This document shows, piece after piece, positions 7,352 to 16,525 of a stretch of 32,559 nucleotides of DNA. Position numbers and translations under genes: made by a program. Within the stretch, counting starts at the first letter, position 1; each line of letters opens with the position of its first letter. The notes beneath the pieces were generated by a model, which had not been told where the DNA came from, did not search any database, and worked only from the letters and a program-made list of their open reading frames with translations. Source of the DNA: Flammeovirgaceae bacterium (lineage in GTDB: Bacteria > Bacteroidota > Bacteroidia > Cytophagales > Cyclobacteriaceae); contig QIMC01000476.1 of assembly GCA_003232185.1 (NCBI GenBank), forward strand, positions 1-32,559, written 5' to 3'.

Positions 7352-8893
7352 ATGAGCAACGTTAGAGTAAGATTTGCTCCCAGCCCTACTGGGGCACTGC
7401 ATATTGGTGGACTGAGAACTGCGTTATACAATTACCTTTTTGCCAAAAGCAAAGGAGGTCAGTTTATTTTGAGAATCGAAGATACCGACCAAGCCAGGTT
7501 AGTAGAAGGAGCTGAAGAATATATTTCACAGGCATTGGAGTGGTTGGGAATAGTGCCGGATGAAAGCCCTAAACATGGCGGGCCCTATGGTCCCTATCGA
7601 CAAAGTGACCGGGTGGATATTTATCAGAAATACGCAAAACAGTTGGTATCGGAAGATTTGGCATATTATGCATTCGATACTGCAGAAGAACTACAGGCCA
7701 TGCGAGACCGGCTAAAGGCCGAAAAAGTAGCAAATCAACAATATAACAGTGTTACCAGGGCTTCTATGAGCAATTCTCTCACCTTGTCTAAACAGGAAGT
7801 AACAGACTTGCTGGAAAAGGGTGTGCCTCATGTGATTCGATTGAAGGTGCCTGCAAAAGAAGACATTCGGTTTGAAGATTTAATCCGAGGATGGGTTAAA
7901 ATCCACAGCTCAACCATGGACGATAAAGTAATATTGAAATCCGGAGGCTTCCCAACTTACCATCTGGCCAATGTGGTTGATGATCATTTGATGAAGATAA
8001 CTCATGTTATACGAGGGGAAGAATGGCTTCCTTCAGCTCCTTTGCATGTGTTGCTGTATCGGTTTTTAAATTGGGAAGATTCTATGCCGGAATTTGCTCA
8101 TTTACCCCTGATTTTGAAACCTGACGGCAATGGAAAATTGAGCAAGAGAGAGGCTGACAAACAGGGGTTTCCCATTTTTCCGATCAATTGGACGAATAGT
8201 AATGGCACCAAAAATATCGGTTTTAAAGAGCACGGTTACCTTCCCGAATCAATCACCAATTTTCTAGCGTTATTGGGTTGGAACCCAGGAAATGATCGCG
8301 AACTTTATTCATTAGATGATCTGGGAAGTGCTTTTTCTTTGGAGCGCATTGTTAAATCTGGTGCAAAATTTGATATAAATAAGGCACAATGGTTCAACCA
8401 ACAATATTTAAGAGATAAATCCCCTGAAGAACTAAATAATTATTTGGCTGCGGACTTGGAAAGCTCTGGTTTAAAAGCAGGAAATGATAAAATTCAGAAA
8501 GTAACCGAACTTTTGAAGGATCGAATTGTTTTTCCTCAAGACCTATTCAGCAATGGAAGATATTTATTCGTGTCGCCGGAACAGTATGATCCACAGGTCG
8601 TACAAAAAAAGTGGGACCACGAAACAGCAGCTTTTCTTCAGGAATACAGGGAGTCGATAAATTCCAGTGAAAATTGGAACGCTGAAATAGCCCATCAGTT
8701 ATTGTCTGATCAATTAGAACAGGCCAAATGGGGATTCGGTAAGATAATGCCTGGATTACGCCTTGCACTTACTGGTATAGGCAAAGGTCCGGACTTAATG
8801 AAAATAATGGAAATTCTCGGGAAAGATGAAACGATTCGCCGGTTGAACCAAGCCATTACCCGGTTGGCAAATACCACTATAAAGAAAGCATGA
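7352..8893 (+). CDS. gltX: Glutamate--tRNA ligase
   Basis: Class I aminoacyl-tRNA synthetase that charges tRNA-Glu; cytoplasmic. The 513-aa length is usual for Bacteroidota GltX. The nucleotide-binding HIGH-type motif is PSPTGALHIGG (residues 9-19), followed by FILRIEDTDQARLVEGAEEYI. GPYRQSDRVDIYQKYA and RGEEWLPSAPLHVLLY mark the catalytic core, and KLSKREADKQ (from about residue 262) is the KMSKS loop. The C-terminal anticodon-binding part contains WGFGKIMPGLRLALTG. Its stop overlaps the start of the next gene as ATGA, so the two are translationally coupled. This could be discriminating or non-discriminating; the window does not show gatCAB. Confidence 0.97.
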   Translation: MSNVRVRFAPSPTGALHIGGLRTALYNYLFAKSKGGQFILRIEDTDQARLVEGAEEYISQALEWLGIVPDESPKHGGPYGPYRQSDRVDIYQKYAKQLVSEDLAYYAFDTAEELQAMRDRLKAEKVANQQYNSVTRASMSNSLTLSKQEVTDLLEKGVPHVIRLKVPAKEDIRFEDLIRGWVKIHSSTMDDKVILKSGGFPTYHLANVVDDHLMKITHVIRGEEWLPSAPLHVLLYRFLNWEDSMPEFAHLPLILKPDGNGKLSKREADKQGFPIFPINWTNSNGTKNIGFKEHGYLPESITNFLALLGWNPGNDRELYSLDDLGSAFSLERIVKSGAKFDINKAQWFNQQYLRDKSPEELNNYLAADLESSGLKAGNDKIQKVTELLKDRIVFPQDLFSNGRYLFVSPEQYDPQVVQKKWDHETAAFLQEYRESINSSENWNAEIAHQLLSDQLEQAKWGFGKIMPGLRLALTGIGKGPDLMKIMEILGKDETIRRLNQAITRLANTTIKKA

Positions 8894-9117
8894 CTAAGAA
8901 AAAACACAAACCCAAGAAAGATGAAAAGCCCAAAGTAAATAAAGAATTAGAAGGCTTTGATATTGAAATTGACGCATTTGGTGAGATTACCACTAACTTC
9001 GATATCAATAAAATAAATGAGTTTCTAAACAGGGAGGTAGATGATAAGAAACTTAGGGGCCGAAAAGATCCTTATAAAAAGAGAAAGCCAGGCCGGAAAG
9101 ATGATAAACAAGAATAG
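8890..9117 (+). CDS. Small basic protein coupled to gltX
   Basis: 75 aa, start codon overlapping the gltX stop by four bases (ATGA at 8890-8893). Both ends are very rich in Lys/Arg (MTKKKHKPKKDEKPK and RGRKDPYKKRKPGRKDD), flanking a central segment GFDIEIDAFGEITTNFDIN that looks ordered. No domain is recognised. The charge pattern could suit nucleic-acid or ribosome contact, but that is inference. The tight coupling to gltX and the ordered core argue that it is a real gene. Confidence 0.75.
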   Translation: MTKKKHKPKKDEKPKVNKELEGFDIEIDAFGEITTNFDINKINEFLNREVDDKKLRGRKDPYKKRKPGRKDDKQE

Positions 9118-9188
9118 GAACTGAACCTCGAATAATTTACCGGGAATATACTTTGGTGTAGAAATCTTTTAAAAACCAACTCAGGTTT

Positions 9189-10397
9189 ATGGCAAAATTA
9201 CGTATTGGACTTATTCGAGAAGGTAAAAAGCCATTGGATCGGCGGGTGCCGATAGCTCCGGTTTCCGCCCAATATATCAACCGGAATTTTGCCGATGTTG
9301 AGGTAGTCTGCCAGTCAAGCGATCACCGTGCCTATACTGATAAGGAGTACATGGAAGCCGGAGTGGAAGTGGTCCGGGAGGTCTTGGATTGTGATGTTTT
9401 ATTAGGTGTGAAAGAAGTGACGGCAAAGGAATTGATCGCGGAAAAATGTTATTGCTTCTTTTCTCACACCATTAAGGCACAAGATTATAATAGAGATTTA
9501 CTCCGTACCATTCTGGACAAGAAGATTACTTTGGTGGACTACGAATGCCTGACAAACTCATCTGGCAATCGAGTACTGGCCTTTGGTCGATATGCAGGCA
9601 TTGTTGGTGCCTATAATACTATATGGGCTTATGGGCAACGATACCGACTGTTTGATATTCTACGGGCCCGGGACTGTTTCGATCTTCAACAACTACAAGA
9701 TGAGTTTGTTAAGGTGGTACTTCCACCCATCAAGATTGCGCTTACAGGTGGTGGCAGGGTGGCAAAAGGAGCAATAGAAATACTTAATAGTTTGGGAATC
9801 AGGCGTGTGACCGCTAGTCAATTTATTGAACAGATCTATGAGGAGCCTGTTTACACCCAGTTAAATGCCCGTGACTACCACGTAAACAAAAACGGTACTC
9901 TTTTTAATAGGGAGGAATTTTTTGCAGACCCTGTAAACTACCGGAGTAGTTTTTCGCAATTTACCAGTCGTGCTGATGTTCTGATTGCTGGAGCCTATTG
10001 GGATCCAAGAGCACCAGTATTATTTACCAACCACGATGTGCTTAAGCCTGAATTTAAGATTAAAGTAATAGGAGATATCACCTGTGATATCGAAGGCTCA
10101 ATTCCGGCAACCAAGAAAGCCTCGACCATTGAAGAGCCAATTTATGATTACAATCCCAGTGCAGACAAGATTGAGCAGCCTCTTACAGATGAAGCTAATC
10201 TTACAGTTATGTCCATTGATAACTTGCCAGATGAACTTCCCAGAGATGCCAGTTTAGATTTTGGAGAAGACCTAATTCAACATGTACTTCCTCATCTGAC
10301 AGGATCAGATAGTCAAGAGGTAATCTCAAGGGCCACCATCACAAAAGAGGGATTGTTAACTGAAAAATTCAGCTATTTGCAAAATTTTGTAGACTGA
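9189..10397 (+). CDS. Saccharopine/alanine dehydrogenase-like NAD(P) oxidoreductase
   Basis: 402 aa with the AlaDH/PNT-type N-terminal domain: RIGLIREGKKPLDRRVPIAP is the usual opening of this superfamily, followed by VEVVCQSSDHRAYTDKEYMEAG. A Rossmann nucleotide site is visible as KIALTGGGRVAKGA (about residues 181-194). Later VIGDITCDIEGSIPAT and TIEEPIYDYNP resemble the lysine-forming saccharopine dehydrogenase / AASS N-terminal group more than alanine dehydrogenase. The substrate is not certain: lysine-pathway saccharopine dehydrogenase activity is possible but no partner gene is nearby. It is 71 bp after the small basic gene and is convergent with rho, with 2 bp between stops. Confidence 0.8.
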   Translation: MAKLRIGLIREGKKPLDRRVPIAPVSAQYINRNFADVEVVCQSSDHRAYTDKEYMEAGVEVVREVLDCDVLLGVKEVTAKELIAEKCYCFFSHTIKAQDYNRDLLRTILDKKITLVDYECLTNSSGNRVLAFGRYAGIVGAYNTIWAYGQRYRLFDILRARDCFDLQQLQDEFVKVVLPPIKIALTGGGRVAKGAIEILNSLGIRRVTASQFIEQIYEEPVYTQLNARDYHVNKNGTLFNREEFFADPVNYRSSFSQFTSRADVLIAGAYWDPRAPVLFTNHDVLKPEFKIKVIGDITCDIEGSIPATKKASTIEEPIYDYNPSADKIEQPLTDEANLTVMSIDNLPDELPRDASLDFGEDLIQHVLPHLTGSDSQEVISRATITKEGLLTEKFSYLQNFVD

Positions 10398-10399
10398 AA

Positions 10400-12073
10400 C
10401 TAATCGTTCATTGAGATGAGGAATTCCTCGTTGCTTTCTGTGCCTTTCATTCTATCCAAAATAAACTCTATGGCTTCGCTGGAGTTCATGTCAGACATAA
10501 ACCTTCTTAATATCCAAATGCGCTGTAAAGTTTCCTTGTCTATTAAAAGGTCTTCCCGACGAGTTCCTGACCCGGTAATATCAATTGCAGGATAAACCCG
10601 TTTGTTTGACAACTTACGATCCAGTAATAGCTCCATATTTCCAGTACCTTTAAATTCTTCAAAGATTACTTCATCCATTTTGGAACCTGTTTCAATTAAG
10701 GCGGTAGCTATAATGGTGAGAGAACCACCGTTTTCAACATTTCTGGCTGCACCAAAAAATCGTTTAGGCTTATGTAAAGCATTCGCATCCACACCACCGG
10801 AAAGAATTTTTCCTGAAGAGGGGATAACTGTGTTATAAGCTCTGGCCAATCGGGTAATGGAATCAAGTAGAATTACTACATCATGACCACATTCGACCAT
10901 CCGCTTGGCTTTTTCCAATATTAGGTTGGACACCTTAACATGGCGATCGGCTTGCTCATCGAAGGTAGAGGAGATAACCTCTGCTTTCACACTGCGAGCC
11001 ATATCTGTAACCTCTTCCGGACGTTCGTCTATTAAAAGTATAATTAAGTGGACATCAGGATGATTTTTGGCAATTGCATTAGCGATTTGCTTCAACAATA
11101 CGGTTTTGCCGGTTTTGGGTTGAGCAACGATCATTCCACGCTGTCCTTTCCCGATGGGAGCAAACATATCCAACAGTCGAGTGGAATACTCACTGGATTT
11201 GGTACTAAGGTTCAGCTTTTCGTCAGGAAATAATGGTGTCAGGTATTCAAATGGAACTCTATCCCTGATTTCGTCCGTAGTTTTGCCGTTTACCGATTCT
11301 ACCCTTAAAAGTGCAAAATACTTTTCACCTTCTTTAGGGGGTCTAATTTGTCCTTTAACAGAATCACCTGTTTTTAAACCGAAAAGTTTAATTTGAGACG
11401 GGCTGACATAGATATCGTCAGGGCTACTTAAATAGTTGTAATCTGAGGATCGCAGAAATCCATAACCATCCTGCATAATCTCCAATACACCTTCGTTGAC
11501 AATCAGTCCATCAAAATCCTTAATATTGTTTTTCTTTGGTTTTGGCTCCCGTTTTTCCCTTGACTGATGATCCCGATTCTCTCTGGGTGCCTGCTCGCGG
11601 TTTTCCTTGGGTGCCTGCTCGCGGTTTTCCTTGGGTGCCTGCTCACGGGTTTCCTTGGGTGCCTGCTCACGGGTTTCCTTGGGTGCCTGATCCCTGCTTT
11701 CTCTGTTTGGCCTTTCCCGTCGATCTCCGCGGTCTGAAGATTTCCGGCCAGGTTTTGCCGGAGCTTCTGATGACGGGGTCTCGATTTTAACGTTGAATGA
11801 ATCTAAAATCTCTCCATCTGACTGCGCTTTGTCTTGACTTTTGGAAACATTTTCCCGTTTGGGAATCTTAGGCCCTCGTTTATTGGGTTCACGTTTGGTC
11901 TCAACAACTTTTTTATCGGGTAGGTCGTTTTCAGGTGTAATGGCCTGTTGATCAAGAATCTTGTAGACAAGGTCCTTCTTTACTAATTTCTTAAAGTTTT
12001 TTACACCTAACTCCTCGGCAATTTCTTTCAACTCTGAAAGAAGTCGAACATTCAATTCTTCAATATTGTACAT
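10400..12073 (-). CDS. rho: Transcription termination factor Rho
   Basis: Hexameric RNA-dependent ATPase that ends transcription. 557 aa, longer than the roughly 420 aa of E. coli Rho because of an insert. Order: Rho N-terminal helical domain (residues 1-45, [17 protein letters not shown]), a disordered basic linker (46-185) with tandem octapeptides of the type KETREQAP (about 124-171), an RNA-binding cold-shock-like domain (190-265, [20 protein letters not shown]), then the RecA-like ATPase with Walker [12 protein letters not shown] (318-328), [16 protein letters not shown] and [21 protein letters not shown]. Such long linkers are known in Rho proteins of Bacteroidota. The 279-bp region upstream, shared with divergent serS, has no gene; a long leader could allow autoregulation, which I only infer. 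Confidence 0.97.
   Translation of the reverse strand: MYNIEELNVRLLSELKEIAEELGVKNFKKLVKKDLVYKILDQQAITPENDLPDKKVVETKREPNKRGPKIPKRENVSKSQDKAQSDGEILDSFNVKIETPSSEAPAKPGRKSSDRGDRRERPNRESRDQAPKETREQAPKETREQAPKENREQAPKENREQAPRENRDHQSREKREPKPKKNNIKDFDGLIVNEGVLEIMQDGYGFLRSSDYNYLSSPDDIYVSPSQIKLFGLKTGDSVKGQIRPPKEGEKYFALLRVESVNGKTTDEIRDRVPFEYLTPLFPDEKLNLSTKSSEYSTRLLDMFAPIGKGQRGMIVAQPKTGKTVLLKQIANAIAKNHPDVHLIILLIDERPEEVTDMARSVKAEVISSTFDEQADRHVKVSNLILEKAKRMVECGHDVVILLDSITRLARAYNTVIPSSGKILSGGVDANALHKPKRFFGAARNVENGGSLTIIATALIETGSKMDEVIFEEFKGTGNMELLLDRKLSNKRVYPAIDITGSGTRREDLLIDKETLQRIWILRRFMSDMNSSEAIEFILDRMKGTESNEEFLISMND
11585..11704 (-). repeat. rho: 24-bp tandem repeat in the rho linker
   Basis: Five units spaced exactly 24 bp apart (plus-strand starts at 11585, 11609, 11633, 11657 and 11681), reading GGGTGCCTGCTCGCGGTTTT and close variants on the plus strand; the last is diverged. 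In the rho frame each encodes an octapeptide such as KENREQAP or KETREQAP. The period is a multiple of three, so unit gain or loss keeps the frame. Confidence 0.95.
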
Positions 12074-12352
12074 AAAAAAAAAGGATTTTATCCTATTGGG
12101 TTAGAAATGGTTAGTATAAGCTCTAAATGCTATGAATAAATTAATCAGGTTGAATTATTAATCTAGATATGATCTCAGGAGCTGAACAGCCTTGAGCGAT
12201 ATGCAAAGATCTTGCAATAATATACTAATGGTGTAAAATAAACAAGCAATTGAATTAAATTTCTCTTTTACCGGTGACGATAGGGTTAGGTGGTTAAATA
12301 TTACTTATTATCCTTATTATTCATTTATTTTGTGTCCTTTTAAATCACAATC

Positions 12353-13630
12353 ATGCTGGAAATTGCAATTATCAGGGATCATTTTGACCAGGCAGTAAGT
12401 GGGCTGGCTAAAAGAAACATTAAAGATGCTGGGCATTTGCTTTCAGAGGTTCTTGACTTAGACAAAAAGCGGAGAGAAACTAAAACCAGCTTGGATAGCC
12501 TATTGGCTGAGGCCAACGCAAAATCCAAAGAGATAGGGAGATTGATCCAGGCCGGTGAGAAAGAGCAAGCAAAGCAATTCAAGCAAGAAACATCCGATTT
12601 AAAAAATCAGGCGAAGGATCTCCAGGATCAGTTCAACCTCTTGGTCAATAAGCAGCAGGAGGCTTTATACAATCTCCCAAATATCCCCAATCGGAAGGTG
12701 CCCATGGGTAATTTAGCGTCGGAAAATGAGCTGGTTGAGGAGTGGGGTGATTTTCCAACACTTGATGAAAACGCTTTGCCCCATTGGAACCTCATAAATA
12801 CCTATGATATTATTGACTTTGATCTGGGCAATAAATTAACCGGTGCAGGCTTCCCGGTGTACAAAGGGAAAGGGGCTAAATTGGTACGTGCTTTAGTGAA
12901 TTTCTGCCTGGATCAAGCAGAGGCAGCGGGTTACCTGGAAATCCAACCACCTATAGTGGTAAACGAAACCTCGGGCCTGGCAACCGGGCAACTACCGGAC
13001 AAGGAAGGCCAAATGTACGCCATCTCTGATTCCAATTACTATCTTATCCCAACTGCCGAAGTCCCTATAACCAATATATATCGGGATACTATACTGGATG
13101 TTGAGGACTTGCCTGTAAAGAATGTAGGTTATACTCCATGTTTTAGAAGAGAGGCGGGTAGCTGGGGTGCTGATGTACGAGGACTTAACCGATTACACCA
13201 ATTTGATAAGGTTGAAATTGTGCAAATCAATCACCCTGAGCATTCTTACCACGCGTTGGATGAAATGTGCAAGCACGTAGCATCCTTGTTACAACAGTTG
13301 GAGCTTCCTTATAGAAAACTAAACCTGTGTGGTGGAGATCTCGGTTTCACATCAGCACAAACATTTGATTTTGAAGTCTATGCTGCCGGGCAGGACAAAT
13401 GGTTGGAAGTGAGCTCAGTGAGTAATTTCGAAACCTACCAAACCAATCGATTAAAGCTTAGGTGCAAAGGACTGGATAAAAAGAACTTCTTGTTACACAC
13501 TTTGAATGGAAGCGCATTGGCTATACCTCGAATATTGGCGGCAATTCTGGAAAACAATCAATTCCTGCATGGAATCCGTATTCCTGAAGTATTAGTCCCC
13601 TATACTGGATTTGATACTGTTTCAAAATAG
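12353..13630 (+). CDS. serS: Serine--tRNA ligase
   Basis: Class II synthetase that charges tRNA-Ser and tRNA-Sec; cytoplasmic homodimer. 425 aa, the standard length. Residues 25-110 are the charged N-terminal coiled-coil arm that contacts the long variable arm of tRNA-Ser (LDLDKKRRETKTSLDSLL and following). TAEVPITNIYRDTIL and the motif 2 stretch FRREAGSWGADVRGLNRLHQF form the active site, with GSALAIPRILAAILENNQ as motif 3 near residue 390. The leader contains no clear TAnnTTTG. The GNAT gene follows after 30 bp and is probably co-transcribed. Confidence 0.98.
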   Translation: MLEIAIIRDHFDQAVSGLAKRNIKDAGHLLSEVLDLDKKRRETKTSLDSLLAEANAKSKEIGRLIQAGEKEQAKQFKQETSDLKNQAKDLQDQFNLLVNKQQEALYNLPNIPNRKVPMGNLASENELVEEWGDFPTLDENALPHWNLINTYDIIDFDLGNKLTGAGFPVYKGKGAKLVRALVNFCLDQAEAAGYLEIQPPIVVNETSGLATGQLPDKEGQMYAISDSNYYLIPTAEVPITNIYRDTILDVEDLPVKNVGYTPCFRREAGSWGADVRGLNRLHQFDKVEIVQINHPEHSYHALDEMCKHVASLLQQLELPYRKLNLCGGDLGFTSAQTFDFEVYAAGQDKWLEVSSVSNFETYQTNRLKLRCKGLDKKNFLLHTLNGSALAIPRILAAILENNQFLHGIRIPEVLVPYTGFDTVSK

Positions 13631-13660
13631 CCTGAATTCCAAAAGGTTTTTGGATAAGAT

Positions 13661-14134
13661 ATGACTGATATAAGTATTAGAAAAGGATTGGAATCGGATA
13701 TTCCTGATGTCCTAAAATTAATAAAAGAGCTTGCTGAATTCGAGCGCGCCTTGGACAGTGTAGAAGTTACGGAAGATCAATTGCTAGCCGATGGGTTTGG
13801 ATCCTCACCCGCATTTGAATTTCTGGTGGCAATAGAAAATGACAAAACCATCGGATTATCATTATTCTATTATAGGTATTCTACCTGGAAAGGGAAAGGG
13901 CTCTATCTGGAAGATTTGGTGGTTGCCAACGCTTTACGTGGCAGAGGAATTGGTAAAAAACTATTATTGGAAACAGCAAAATTTGGCAAAGAGCAACATT
14001 GTACGGGAATGTATTGGCAAGTGCTTGACTGGAATACTCCGGCAATTGAATTCTACAAAAACCTGGGTGCTAAATTAGATGGTGAATGGATCAATTGTAA
14101 ATTAGACCAACATTCCCTGGATCAGATTAACTGA
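13661..14134 (+). CDS. GNAT N-acetyltransferase, diamine acetyltransferase-like
   Basis: 157-aa single-domain GNAT enzyme using acetyl-CoA. The pattern LIKELAEFERALDSVEVTEDQLLADGFG and the LYLEDLVV strand closely recall spermidine/spermine N1-acetyltransferase (SSAT) homologues; the acetyl-CoA pyrophosphate loop is RGRGIGKK (residues 93-100), followed by MYWQVLDWNTPAIEFYKNLGA. A polyamine or thialysine-type amine is therefore the likely acceptor, but SSAT-like bacterial proteins vary. It lies 30 bp after serS on the same strand and is convergent with the HD-PycTM gene. Confidence 0.88.
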   Translation: MTDISIRKGLESDIPDVLKLIKELAEFERALDSVEVTEDQLLADGFGSSPAFEFLVAIENDKTIGLSLFYYRYSTWKGKGLYLEDLVVANALRGRGIGKKLLLETAKFGKEQHCTGMYWQVLDWNTPAIEFYKNLGAKLDGEWINCKLDQHSLDQIN

Positions 14135-14182
14135 CTTTTATAAAAGAGATAGGTTCAAGATTCAGCCTCAGTTGTCCTTTAA

Positions 14183-15433
14183 TTAGGTTAAAAATATAGA
14201 CGGGGTCAGCAAATTGGGGAAGGCAACAGCAAGTAAAAAGCTAAGTATTGCAATAACAAAACCAAACATAAAAATAGTATAAGATATGCGGAGGAACTGA
14301 TATTTCTTTCCTAGAACCACTCCTAAATAATAAATATCTTTGATCAGACTACCATATAGGTAGTCCCCATCCTTGAGCATTTCCTTCATACCCCACATAT
14401 AGTCGTCAAATTTCATTCTGTGAAAATTGCCAAAGAAAAGTAGATTGGTGCGCTTGTTTTTGATATCAATTCTGGTGAATTTTCCTGACGAAATATTTGG
14501 ACGAGTAGCCAATATAGCAAAAACAATGGCCGCCAGGCAAACTGCTACAATAATCAATGTAGGTATAATCAAGTTTGGATGTTCTTCAAACTTTCGGATC
14601 AAGACACTAACTAAAATGGAGAGTATAATTGAATTTATGGAGATCATGATATTGGCCTTGGTATCGGCCATCCCACTTAAAGTCATATGGTTTTTGGAAG
14701 TGATCCGAAACATGGTTTCAATACCACGTGTAGGTTTTTTAAGCACTTGTTCTTTTAAATTGCTTAATTCATTTTCAAGTTTTTCAGTGTACTTTGAATC
14801 ACTGTTTATGACCTTGAGTCTTTTTTTTATTTTTTTCAGATTTTTTGCTTTTCTGGGACCAAGCGTGCTTTTGCCATAATCAGTAAAATATCGGTGATTG
14901 TCAATAAAAACGGTACTCATATCCAGCCACTCTGATTCTGTAATGATATCATTTTCCAGAATACTGAATTCAGTGCGCAGGAGTTCTGCTTTTTCGAAGT
15001 AGTGCTCGCTACCTAAATGATGCAGATCTGCATCACAGAGTACCTGTTGTGCCAGGTTTTTCGGACTTTGTGGTATTTTAGTAGCCTCAATACAGCCTAC
15101 AACTTCTTCAATGTATTTTTTTTCTGCACCAAGCTGAGTTAAGAACTCCCTAGAAAGCGTAATGCTGTGATCCTCATGTTTTACTTTGTTGGTAATGTAG
15201 CCGATATCATGTAGGTAGGCAGCTGTCATCACTACTTCAACCTGATCATTTTCTAAGTTGGATTGATTGGCTATCTCTTGAACAGCGGCAACCACGTCCA
15301 TGGTATGTTGCAAGTTGTGGTAGACGTATTGATCTGGTAATTTATTAGTAATCAGATCGATTACAAATTTCTTGGTTTGATCTAATACAGGGGAGCCTGT
15401 TTGGGAACCGTTGTGTTTGTGATTCTCTTTCAT
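14183..15433 (-). CDS. HD-domain protein fused to a PycTM (Pycsar effector-like) module
   Basis: 416 aa from the ATG at 15433 (MKENHKHNGS); the longer track start at 15520 adds 29 residues that do not look like part of the domain. Residues 35-150 are an HD-type metal phosphohydrolase: HNLQH with His43, the doublet His75-Asp76 in YLHDIGY, and LCDAD with Asp134, so the metal ligands look intact. A lysine-rich, probably coiled-coil stretch follows (195-235). Residues 240-410 match the PycTM family: GMADTKANIMISINSIILSI, three membrane segments (about 264-281, 288-308, 383-406), and LLFFGNFHRMKFDDYMWGM between them. PycTM proteins act as cyclic-pyrimidine-triggered membrane effectors in Pycsar phage defence. 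No pyrimidine cyclase gene is in this window. The HD domain could hydrolyse a (cyclic) nucleotide; that is inference. Confidence 0.85.
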   Translation of the reverse strand: MKENHKHNGSQTGSPVLDQTKKFVIDLITNKLPDQYVYHNLQHTMDVVAAVQEIANQSNLENDQVEVVMTAAYLHDIGYITNKVKHEDHSITLSREFLTQLGAEKKYIEEVVGCIEATKIPQSPKNLAQQVLCDADLHHLGSEHYFEKAELLRTEFSILENDIITESEWLDMSTVFIDNHRYFTDYGKSTLGPRKAKNLKKIKKRLKVINSDSKYTEKLENELSNLKEQVLKKPTRGIETMFRITSKNHMTLSGMADTKANIMISINSIILSILVSVLIRKFEEHPNLIIPTLIIVAVCLAAIVFAILATRPNISSGKFTRIDIKNKRTNLLFFGNFHRMKFDDYMWGMKEMLKDGDYLYGSLIKDIYYLGVVLGKKYQFLRISYTIFMFGFVIAILSFLLAVAFPNLLTPSIFLT

Positions 15434-15549
15434 AATTCGTATAATCCTACATACTAATATGGCCTTAATGCCATCAACACAACGTTGAATACTGAGTATA
15501 AATATAAGAAAATTAAACAAAATGGCCTTTCTATAATTCTCAATATGTC

Positions 15550-16470
15550 ATGAATGTAAGAATTATCGGAGTTTATCTTTGTACATGCTACCTCATGGTT
15601 CAGTTAATTGCTTGTCAAATTAATGAAACAGACTATAATGCTCGTTTTCAGCCATATACAGATGAGTTTGCAAAATTTTCAGGATACAATCTTCTTCAAC
15701 CTTCCAGTACCTTCATATTACCGGGTATCCTGACAGAGATATCCGGCGTTTCTATGCTCAATGACAGCGTAGTGGCCTGTATTCAGGACGAAGCGGGAGT
15801 CATATTTATGTATGGCATGAAGCAGCGTAAAATTGTGGATCGTATTCGATTTAGTCGCGGGGGAGACTATGAGGGTATCGAAGTGGTTGGCAACCAGGTT
15901 TATATTCTTAGAAGTAATGGCAAGATTTACCAGGTTTCACTTGAAGATAATACCACTATCACCTTGAACACTTCTCTTAAGGGGGATAATAATCCTGAAG
16001 GCTTGGGTTATGACAAAAAGAACAACCAGCTATTGGTTAGTACCAAAGGAAAGGCTGGACTTGAGGGGCAATCCATAGCAGGAAGGGCCATTTACGGTTA
16101 TCATCTTGATAAGGGTTTTAATCATAATCCTGTTTTCATAATAACCTCAAAAGATCTCGAATCCTGGAATGTGAAACAACAAACTCCTTTAAAACTGACT
16201 CAGAAGAAAAAAGCATTTAAGCCCTCCGGCGTTGCTGTACATCCGGAAACCGGCGATATATTCCTAATTGCCTATGTAGGCAGGTTACTTTTGGTTTTAA
16301 GTGCTGAGGGACAAATCAAATACGCTATACCCTTGTCACCAAGGATCTTCAGGCAACCTGAGGGAATATGCTTTACCTCTGTCGGTGATCTAATAATTTC
16401 TTCTGAAGGGCAGGATGGGAGCGGTAAAATTCAAATGTTTAAAAAAGGGGGGGCAGGATTGATGGACTGA
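15550..16470 (+). CDS. SdiA-regulated-type beta-propeller lipoprotein
   Basis: 306 aa. The N terminus MNVRIIGVYLCTCYLMVQ is a signal sequence ending in the lipobox LIAC (Cys22). The mature part has repeated propeller-like strands resembling the SdiA-regulated family and related SMP-30/esterase-like propellers: LTEISGVSMLNDSVVACIQDE, GGDYEGIEVVGNQVYIL, NNPEGLGYDK, KPSGVAVHPETGDIFLI and FRQPEGICFTSVGDLIISSEG. Its role is unknown; the name comes from one Salmonella gene and does not imply quorum sensing here. The gene is divergent from the HD-PycTM gene, with about 116 bp between starts, so they may share a control region. Confidence 0.8.
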   Translation: MNVRIIGVYLCTCYLMVQLIACQINETDYNARFQPYTDEFAKFSGYNLLQPSSTFILPGILTEISGVSMLNDSVVACIQDEAGVIFMYGMKQRKIVDRIRFSRGGDYEGIEVVGNQVYILRSNGKIYQVSLEDNTTITLNTSLKGDNNPEGLGYDKKNNQLLVSTKGKAGLEGQSIAGRAIYGYHLDKGFNHNPVFIITSKDLESWNVKQQTPLKLTQKKKAFKPSGVAVHPETGDIFLIAYVGRLLLVLSAEGQIKYAIPLSPRIFRQPEGICFTSVGDLIISSEGQDGSGKIQMFKKGGAGLMD

Positions 16471-16483
16471 TGAATTGGTGATT

Positions 16484-16525
16484 GAGCACTCCCGAGCACT
16501 CCCCTCCGGAGTGCCTGTTTCTATT
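16484..16525 (+). terminator. Hairpin with short tandem repeat after the SdiA-regulated-type gene
   Basis: GCACTCC (16496-16502) and GGAGTGC (16508-16514) form a perfect 7-bp stem with a CCTCC loop, 26 bp after the stop at 16470. The downstream tract CTGTTTCTATTTAATTT is T-rich but interrupted. The left arm belongs to a perfect 10-bp tandem repeat GAGCACTCCC (16484-16493, 16494-16503). Confidence 0.45.

Noticed and set aside
11536-11790. 84-aa plus-strand ORF with repeated FPWVPA units
   Set aside because: It is the antisense reading of the 24-bp repeats in rho, which explains its apparent repeats.
13637-13651. CCAAAA-GGT-TTTTGG hairpin after serS
   Set aside because: Weak A/T stem without a following T run, and the GNAT gene starts right after it, so a terminator is unlikely.
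14135-14146. Palindrome CTTTTATAAAAG between the GNAT gene and the HD-PycTM gene
   Set aside because: All but two bases are A/T and there is no loop or T tract; too weak to call a terminator or operator.
14427-14879. 150-aa plus-strand ORF with hydrophobic segments
   Set aside because: It lies entirely antisense to the HD-PycTM gene, and its hydrophobicity mirrors the membrane segments there.
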